Shown here in pieces: positions 56,740 through 64,000 of a stretch of DNA of 64,000 bases. Position numbers and translations under genes: made by a program. Below the pieces are notes generated by a model. That model was not told the DNA's origin. It did no database searches and saw only the letters and a program-made list of their open reading frames with translations. The stretch spans positions 78,039,510 to 78,103,509 of the forward strand of contig CM042151.1 in assembly GCA_023376005.1 (NCBI GenBank). Direction: 5' to 3'. Positions within the stretch are counted from its first letter, which is position 1, and each line of letters begins with the position of its first letter. The stretch comes from Doryteuthis pealeii (taxonomy: Eukaryota > Mollusca > Cephalopoda > Myopsida > Loliginidae).

Positions 56740-59150
56740 TAACATTTTAATTTCAGATTCAACTTTTAAAACTCTACAATTATCAAGTTGCTTTAAAGGA
56801 TTTCAAAAGATCATAACAAATTATTTTAACTATGTTCTTCAATAAAATCAATAATAATAAACAAAGAATTAATCATCTCAATTAATAATCATTGATAATT
56901 AATAATTTCTGGAAGAATGTAGCTTCTTTGGTAGAACAGATGTTTTTATGTTTTTCAGTAAGGTTTCATATTCAAAACCAGCAAAAGTCAGGAACATGTT
57001 ATGCTCAGTTTCCGTATAAGTATGTTATATGTATATTAGTGAACCCTTTAAGGTTATATTTAACACAATGTTAACTGCTACTTCACCAAGTGGATATTTA
57101 ACAAATAGCTTTTAGATTTACTTTAAAAAAAACAACCAGCAGGTAGATATATCAGAAATAAATTTACCCCTTCCAAAAATATTGAAATGCGTTTTCGAAA
57201 GATTTTATTAGTTTTAACGAACGTTTAATGTCATTATGAAAAAAAAAAGAAAAATAGGACCCACCCAAAAAAGAAAACGAACAACGTATTTAACAAAATG
57301 AATAAGAAGCATCTAACTGAACATTGTACGCGAGACGTTTCTCGTCCCCATTAAAAATATACCAGTGAACCATTAAGAATCATATTTAACACAATGTTTA
57401 TAGCTACTTCGCCAAGTAAATATTTAACAATTAAATATATTTACTTAAATATTTATCAAAAGTCACACTTGGTGGAATTTTAGATTGTTTTCTTATTGTA
57501 CATGTGACGTTTCTCTCCCTCATTAAAAATATCAGTGAACCATTAAGAATTATTTTTCAGAGTTGTTTTGGTAGAAGAGATATTTTTATGTTTTACAATA
57601 AGGTTTTATGTTCAAACCCTGAAAGCGGTAGGAATTTAATGCTCAATTTCCGTATTAATATGTTTATCCCCCTCATTAAAAATATTACTGAAACATTAAG
57701 AATTATATTTAACACAATGTTAATATTCAGTTTACAAATTTTATATTCTTATTTCTTACAAAAGAAATTGATTGCTGCAAAATATTCATGACTTCATGCA
57801 AACTAATTTCCTTTGCTAGTATGTAGAAATATTAGCAATGAAATTTACCCCCTCCAAAAATATTACAACTCATTTTCGAAAGATTTTGCAATATAAACGA
57901 ACGTTTAACGTCCTCTATACATATATAAAGGGCAGTTGTGTGAATCTGTATGTCTGGAGGAAACTTTAAAAATAAAACAATTAACGACAAAGTAAATATA
58001 TAAACACATTAGATATCCCCAGGGCTTGGTTTATATATTCGTGAAGATATTTAAAAAAATGAAATTTAATGATAACAGCATGGATTTTTTTTTCATTTAA
58101 TATTTTAGATAGTAGACATTAACATTTATTTTCAGAGTAGCTGGATCAATGCAAGGTCTATGGGTTTTTTTACATAGGGATTTAAATGGGGCATCCCGCG
58201 AGGATTCAACTCACGATTCAGTAATAATGGATCTGTGGGACTAACTTTTTTAAAAATCCCCCTCTACCCAGGCAACGCTTGGTAACCGCTGCTAGTTATG
58301 AATAAAAGAAATAGACTCCCTACAAAAAAAAAATTTAAATAACTAATTCAAAAGAATGGTCAATAGAACTTCTAACTGATAGTATTTAAAATTGTCATTA
58401 AGTAATATAAATGTCTTCTTGGTTTTATTATCGTCTAGATTCATTTTTAAAGCATTTATCGTCTTTATGGTTTATTATATGCTGAACTTTACTGCTTTTA
58501 AGACGTTTAATTAAAAATAATCTATGATTCAAATAAAGTCTTGCAAAATACAAAGACATAACATTTTATTCGTTGAAGTATTTTAACTCATTTGTTTATA
58601 AAGTATGTCTCAACTTCTACCTGGGTAATATTTAGCAAACTGAAATTAACAGAAAGAGAATAATAAGTTCTAAAATATGTAATACATTATACCTTGAATC
58701 TCGAAACGAGCTGCCATAAGAAATACCTTTGGAAATTGTAAAAAGGACAATGAAATTTATTTCATACTTTAAGATAGAAGTCACCTATGAAAATAAAAAT
58801 AATCAAAACTTAAGATATTTCTAAGATGTTTGGTAGTACTCACTTTTTCTGGAAACTGCAAAATTCTTCTTTCTTTTGTAACGGGAATTTATATCGACTG
58901 GAGAAATGTAGTGACTGACTGTCGATATAAATCTGAAATATTATATAGAATATTTCTCAATGGAATAATTAGAGGAAGCGATATTTATTGGACGGTTCTA
59001 TTTTCTGTTATCATAATTTAACTAATATTAACAAAGCAAATACTTAACATGAGAACCCCGTTAGGATGCAATGTTTGCCAAGCTAGCCTCACAAATAATA
59101 TAATAGCGATTTCGATCTTCACTAGACACCCCATACTTGCAGCCTTGTGC
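56740..59150. repeat. segment paralogous to 1150-3850
   Basis: Direct-orientation counterpart of the left end of the window: gattcaacttttaaaa, the cattaag/atatttaacacaatgtta blocks, the ctccaaaaatatt block, then from 58500 the block that starts the 2.8 kb tandem unit, ending at catacttgcagccttgtgcc (59130-59150). A Helitron-like element (57914-58295) interrupts only this copy. Confidence 0.75.
57914..58295 (+). mobile_element. non-autonomous Helitron with empty-site support
   Basis: 382 bp from TCTATACATATATAAAGG to GCTGCTAG. Near the 3' end, accca-ggcaacgc-ttggt can form a short hairpin about ten bases before CTAG. The paralogous sites at 2143 and 57231 read gtcatcataaaa and gtcattatgaaa, without the element; here gtcc is followed by the TC end and the CTAG end by ttatgaa, which fits insertion between A and T without target duplication. 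No ORF of note. Confidence 0.75.
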
Positions 59151-59196
59151 CTATAAATACCTATACCTTGCTAGAGAACATTGTTAACAACACAAT

Positions 59197-59675
59197 ATGA
59201 AGGTAACTATGGTACCAAATATATTCGGAGGCATTGAGACAATCACGAAGCAAGTGGATAAGATACTGCTGGAATTTGATATCTTGACAAGGTTTGTGAT
59301 CGTTCTACCCACAGTACTGGTAAGATCAAAGGATCATATAATCTTTAGGCACCCCTTTTGCTTTGCAGATTCATAAGTACATTTTTTTCATTTGTTGTTG
59401 TTTGTTAACAGACGATTTTAGAGGGTTTTTTTTAATTATAAAACTAACCCCTAACCCTAACTCCCCAATAAACAACCGGATGTTGACAGTGTAAATGAAA
59501 TAAATGTACTTATGAATCAGCAAAGCAAAAGGGGTGCTTAAAGGTCATATGGTTCAGATCAGATACTGAAGAAAGAGAATTGAAGACACTAGCTATCATT
59601 CGGGTTTTAATGAAAGCCAGGTGTTACTACTTGTGTAAAAAGTCTGTAAGGGCAGTCTCTCTTGTCTGAGGGTTT
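59197..59675 (+). pseudogene. LINE reverse transcriptase C-terminal fragment
   Basis: The frame from ATG 59197 reads VTMVPNIFGGIETITKQVDK, then VIVLPTVLV. This resembles the C-terminal end of many invertebrate LINE reverse transcriptases (a VxPVVIGALGTVTK segment, then a LLQKTVLLGTARILRK segment). After an inserted foldback (59344-59542) the similarity resumes in another frame with a segment ending VLMKARCYYL. Only this last part of the protein remains; no polymerase core is present. The match is by eye and modest. Confidence 0.55.
59344..59542. mobile_element. small foldback element
   Basis: Terminal inverted repeats of about 55 bases: tttaggcaccccttttgctttgc at the left, and its complement at the right, continuing with cataagtacatt and tttcattt. 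The middle includes aaccctaactcccc. It lies within the LINE fragment. A TTTA or TTAA target is possible but cannot be told apart from the repeat end. Confidence 0.75.
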
Positions 59676-60060
59676 TGGTAAATCTCCTGTGTCTGGGACC
59701 CTATTTTGGTCACGTGACACAGGAAGCCTCTTCTTCTGATGCCACTGAACAAGCCTGGACGTGCTTGTCACCTCTCTCCAGCAGACACCTATGGTGCATG
59801 CCAGACGCCACAGACACGACACTGCTCACAGTAAGTGGTTTCCATCTATTTTGTCTATGAATACTATTGTGTATGTTTGGACACTTGTGACATTCTATAG
59901 TCTGGGGAACTTCGTTCCCCTATACATGTTGTAATAAAGTCATATAAAGGTAACTAACGTGTTTGTCGTTTTCCTAACTGAAGTGTTCCGCATTGGGTAC
60001 TTATCCTTTAAGTAACCCAATGTTCTATAAGAACCAGAGTTAATACTCTGTGAACCCCTA
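59676..60060 (+). other. LTR-like or 3'-end-like non-coding region
   Basis: Has a perfect 7-bp hairpin GGGGAAC-TTC-GTTCCCC at 59904-59920, an AATAAA at 59932, and then a second inverted repeat (attgggtact...agtaacccaat at about 59992-60024). A hairpin close to a polyadenylation signal is common in LTR R regions, but I found no partner LTR and no clear TG...CA ends. Confidence 0.3.
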
Positions 60061-60977
60061 TAAGTCAAAAAGATTATAATTACTTCATAAATTATTATAA
60101 GATCAAATAGTTTCTGTAAAAAAGTAAAATATATTTTAAGACACTCTAAGATTAATATTTTGCTCGAATTAATTGTATTTGCTTTTCTTTAAAAAAAAAC
60201 AATCTGGGTCGACACACTCTTCTATTGATTATTGCCTCCCAGATATTTCTTGCTATTTACTAAGATTGCAGAAATTCTGGCCTCAGGTTGTAACAGTGTA
60301 ACAAAAAATAACCAGGGCTTACAGGAATGGCGAAAGTATGTGATACCTAAAAAGGATCGAACTCTCTATTCAGCAGTAATCTATTTACGAGACTAGCTTG
60401 TTAACAATTTTATCTGGATGACATACTCTTAACCTATACTTCTTTTGGTAATATTTATTATTCTGAAAAACTAAATCACTACTCAAGAATCAGCATTAAA
60501 TGTATATACATTAATTATTTTCTAATTTTTCATAATCCTATAATACAAATTTTTAGTTTAAGTATTTCAAATTTCATATTTCATTACTTAAAATTAAATA
60601 CTTTGCATATATTTGCTAGTTGAATTAAATAAAAATGAATAAACCTAGAAAGAATCTAAAAGCAAATAAAAACGTCGAATATGTATTGTAAAATCCTGTT
60701 AATTTCTGTTCGATAAATCTTTGCCCAATTGGAAATTAGATCATAATCAATGTTATGTATTCCCTTTTTGCAAGATTTTATTAGATTTATAGATTTTATC
60801 TTTTTAATTAAATGCCTTAAGTGTAATTAAGGGCAATGTGCTTTACGTCTAAAAGCAGAGATGTTATATAATGTAAATTTGACTGCATCATTTAACAAAG
60901 ATTCAATAATATAAATCTTCCATAGCAAATGTAGTCGACTAAATGTCCTTTTTACGGCTAAAAATGTATTTATTATG
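60061..60977. other. AT-rich interval, no gene
   Basis: No coding sequence recognised. The part 60640-60900 resembles 62560-62830 (gcaagattttattagatttatagatttta) and so belongs to a dispersed family. Confidence 0.5.
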
Positions 60978-61469
60978 GGTAATACTTTTTTGGTACGACC
61001 AACTGCCACTCGCTCGAGTTCGGCCTATGACATCAGCTTTAGACACGCCCACAATTTTTTATGAAAACAAAATTCTCTTTGCTTACACGAAGTACAGCCA
61101 TCGCTTAAATTATTTTACCTTTAAAACGTAATATTTTTAGCTTAGAAAATTGAAAGTTTTAAATAAAAAAACAACAACTTTGAATCATGTAAATTTCTGG
61201 TTCTACAAATGTTTTTTTTTTTTTTTTGTTACGAATTTTATTTTATTTACATTCTTATTTATAAATAAAACGATTCTATATTCTTATATAATTTTTTTTT
61301 TTTAATATGCACAAATCTTTACATTTTTTTAAATCGTTCTTCTTTAGGCTGTACTTCGTGTAAGCAAATAGAATTTTGTTTTCATAAAAATTTGTGGGCG
61401 TGTCTAAAGCTGATGTCATAGGCCGAACTCGAGCGAGTGGCAGTTGGTCGTACCAAAAAAGTATTACCG
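60978..61469. mobile_element. non-autonomous DNA transposon with 122-bp TIRs
   Basis: Terminal inverted repeats 60978-61099 and 61347-61468 are equal in length (122 bp) and nearly identical, starting GGTAATAC. They are flanked by the same ten bases, ATTTATTATG (60968-60977 and 61470-61479). Long TIRs with a 9-10 bp target duplication are typical of Mutator-like elements. The 250-bp middle is AT-rich with no gene. The two similar open frames on opposite strands are only the TIRs translated. Confidence 0.85.
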
Positions 61470-62200
61470 ATTTATTATGACAACACATTTTAAACACTCA
61501 GCAAGTAGAGCCACCTAGTTGCGAAACCCTCGCGGTAAGGAAAGATAACCCTTTTGAACTCTAGTCCATCTCAGCAAGGGCAGACAATCGCTACACAGAT
61601 CTGATGAAGTTGAAAATTAACTTAGGAGTATATTTTGACGTAAATCCTGCAAACAATCATTTTAAAAAATAAAGGAAAGAAAAGAATCATTGAATTCTCT
61701 CCTTAACATGTCAGAATATTTTCAGCCCACCATCGGCTTTTTAAAAACAATTGTCTAATATTTTTCATATCATTGAGTTTCCTGTCCTCTTTTAAAATAA
61801 AATTTAATTCCCTCTAGTTTGATACTTTTTTGGGAAAAACGCCCTAAGTGGGTTGGGGTTTTTTTTTTTTTTTTTTTTTTTGTTTTTTTTGGAGGGGGGG
61901 GTCAAGTGACACTGCTTCGGCTACGGACTTAAATCGTAGCTGTGGGATTTATTTATTTTTCAGCAGCCACCGGCTAACGGTTTTTCAGGCAGGAGTTCTC
62001 CGTGAAGAGTACGAAAAGAAGTACCGAGGAAGAGAATCTCACAGTGGTACAATATTTAGCAATCTAGTCTCGCAAATCAATAACTCCTGGGTAGTGAATT
62101 CGATCCGAATTCGGCACAGGCTGACCCAGAAAAATAGAGCCAAAATTATTTATTAATTTTCCCATTAAACTAACCCTTTTTTTTTTTTTTTTTGGTAATA
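61470..62200. other. intergenic, with a zinc-finger-flank paralogue and decayed SINE
   Basis: 61600-61665 resembles the putative 5' exon edge of the zinc-finger gene (16364-16310): gatctgatgaa, ggagtatat, gacgtaaatcctgcaa. 62040-62130 has tRNA-like pieces (tttagcaatctagtctcgca, gaattcgatccgaattcg). A T-run and a G-run at 61859-61900 generate a false open frame. Confidence 0.35.
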
Positions 62201-62830
62201 TGAATTAAGATATCAATGAATGTAGGTCTTGAAATGAATCTTCAAGAAAATAGGACCGTCTAATAAATACATTTTCCCTCCCCTCCTGTTAACACACAAC
62301 CAGTGAAATGTTCTGTATTTTAGCTTGCTTATAAATCAGAAGTCACTTTGGTTCTACTGTGGGCATAAATTCCTATGAAAGGACGATCGACGAGTTTTGC
62401 GGTTACCAGGAAAAGTGAGTTCTACTTCCGTTTTAATTCTTTTTGTGTGTGTGTGAGATAAAACACATGTATAACATAAATGTAATAGGTAATATTTTTC
62501 AATGCTCCTTTTTACTGTTTTAAAAGGTATCTATTACGGCAGCTCATTTCAAAATTAAAAGTTTAGAATAATGAATGTTTTAGAAATTGTTATTCTCTTT
62601 CTGGTAATTCACAGTTTGATGAATCTTTACCTAGTTGGAAGTTGTATCATACATTATATAAAAACGGGTTTAAATAATCTAACCAATAAAATGTTAGGTC
62701 TTTGCAATATTTTATTAGATTCATAGATTTTACTCGAGTTGAAAGTTTTTTAAGGAAAATTAGATTTACGCCTAAATGCGGAGTTTTGGCCCGAATGTTA
62801 CTTAAATTTGACGGTAGTATACAACATTAA
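62200..62830. repeat. dispersed family copy
   Basis: accgtctaataaata, agtgaaatgttctgtatttt, gatcgacgagttttgcggtt, then attacggcagctcattt, attctctttctg and gttggaagttgtatcataca appear in the order seen (reverse complement) at 3720-3240, 6510-6060 and 59010-58560. It is an inverted copy of the first part of the 2.8 kb unit. Confidence 0.65.
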
Positions 62831-63100
62831 AGAATATAAATACTTCAAAAAAAAATTTAGACGATTATAAAACTAGAAAACTAGTCTTTAATATTACATA
62901 GTGACAATTCAAATTCTATTAAAAAGCGAATGTTTCATTTTACAATGTTCATTAATTTTAACGACATATCGACCCATCTAGACTTATGTTATGCCCATTA
63001 GATTAGGGAATCACATATTTTTCTGTGGTCGTTTTTTAAGGGGCTGTTGACTTTTTTTTAAATACGAATATGACTGTGTTCAAGAATATGTTAAAAACTG

Positions 63101-63103
<3 letters not shown>

Positions 63104-63133
<30 letters not shown>
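63104..63133. repeat. (TA)n microsatellite
   Basis: About 30 bases of alternating TA. Confidence 0.95.
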
Positions 63134-63135
<2 letters not shown>

Positions 63136-63179
63136 TTTAAAAACTGGTATATTTTTAACACAATCTTATCGAATACGGA

Positions 63180-64000
63180 TACTTTTAAACTGATATATTT
63201 CACTCATAGATGGGGATACGGAAACGGATATTACTACCCCGGGTCCCAGTGGACCAGTGAGTTTAATATTTATACCCAAGACACCCCTTGGGAGAATTCT
63301 TACCCCTATTAGGGGATGCAATCAGCGTATTCTAAGCCGCACCGATAGTCAAAGAATCTATTCAATTAGGTACTGGCAAAACGAACCTAAAATGCGTTTT
63401 TGACAAAATGAATTTAGCCCCCCCCCCCTACAGAAAATAATTTACCAAAAATCGGGGAATTATCGGATTTTAATAAATTTTCAGTGTTTATTTATCAATG
63501 AATTATCTTTATAATGCATTGTTTATTTTCTTTCAAAACTTTCTCATTTTTTTCAGGTCACTTATTTTTTACCTCTTTACTTTGGGGGTGTAAATTATTA
63601 GCGAGTTTTTCCTTGTTTGATACTAATTACAGTATAAATAAAAAGATAAAAGACCGAAGTTGTAAATAGAAAAAAAATTAAGTGGAATATTTTATAAGAA
63701 AATAAGTACCGAAAATCGGAAAATACATTTTTTTTGCAAGTACCTAGAATCTATTCTTTTTGTTATCTTTTTCTCTAATTCTTTATAATGATGTTAGAGT
63801 TGTAAAATATTTAATAAATGAGTTGCAATATTTTTGGAGGGGGTAATTTTACTTATGATATAGATGTGCACATGTGAAAGACAAACTTTGCAGTTTCCAG
63901 AAAAGAGGACTAATATCTAACTTACGATAAAGATATGTTCAGTTTTTCTTTTTCTTTTTTTGCGTGACCTTAAAATACGAACTATTTTAAATGTTCTTTT
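63180..64000. other. AT-rich repeat remnants to the window end
   Basis: No gene. 63205-63260 has a cataga-tggggat stretch weakly like the block at 4830; 63450-63490 repeats the 48195 motif; 63820-63860 is an inverted copy of the ctccaaaaatattgc block at 2085. Confidence 0.45.

Noticed and set aside
59442..59466. Telomere-like repeat (aaccctaac)
   Set aside because: Only about three irregular units inside a small foldback element; not an array.

Overview
This window looks like non-coding, transposon-rich DNA from an animal nuclear genome. It is AT-rich, full of (TA)n and other simple repeats, and has no operons or long ORFs. Nearly everything recognisable is mobile DNA: mariner, Ty3/gypsy, Penelope-like, LINE, tRNA-derived SINEs, Helitron-like and long-TIR elements, plus one C2H2 zinc-finger gene. 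A lophotrochozoan such as a mollusc is my guess, not something the sequence proves. Homopolymer runs and reading frames are broken so often that unpolished long-read assembly is likely, and there is one 100-base scaffold gap (20587-20686).

Layout. 1-1150: mariner transposase remnant. 1150-9550: AT-rich repeat families, including a 2.8 kb unit duplicated in tandem (3193-5992, 5993-8757). 9550-16620: simple repeats, a tRNA SINE, a perfect foldback, and a C2H2 zinc-finger gene on the minus strand (14696-16220) next to a decayed partial duplicate. 17139-55267: a Ty3/gypsy element whose two LTRs carry the same 5-bp target duplication although they lie 38 kb apart. Its 5' part (LTR, gag, protease, RT, RNase H) runs into the scaffold gap. 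After the gap comes a giant inverted repeat (arms 20687-33976 and 34068-46330, 91-bp spacer), then 2 kb of AT-rich DNA, then an inverted and a forward copy of gypsy pol (48389-51185 minus, 51186-55090 plus) that fold on each other around a second, 112-bp spacer, then the 3' LTR. 55268-64000: Helitron-like elements, a paralogue of the first 3 kb of the window, a LINE C-terminal fragment split by a small foldback element, and a 492-bp element with 122-bp terminal inverted repeats.

The palindrome arms carry matching (inverted) copies of SINEs, of a short internally deleted LINE, and of Penelope-type 3' motifs with a hammerhead-like core. The GIY-YIG endonuclease reading frame is recognisable only in the right arm. 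The left arm gets noisier toward the scaffold gap, so a real palindrome and a foldback-read assembly artefact both remain possible. No gene set here forms a pathway. The only candidate host gene is the zinc-finger locus, and its frame is broken several times.
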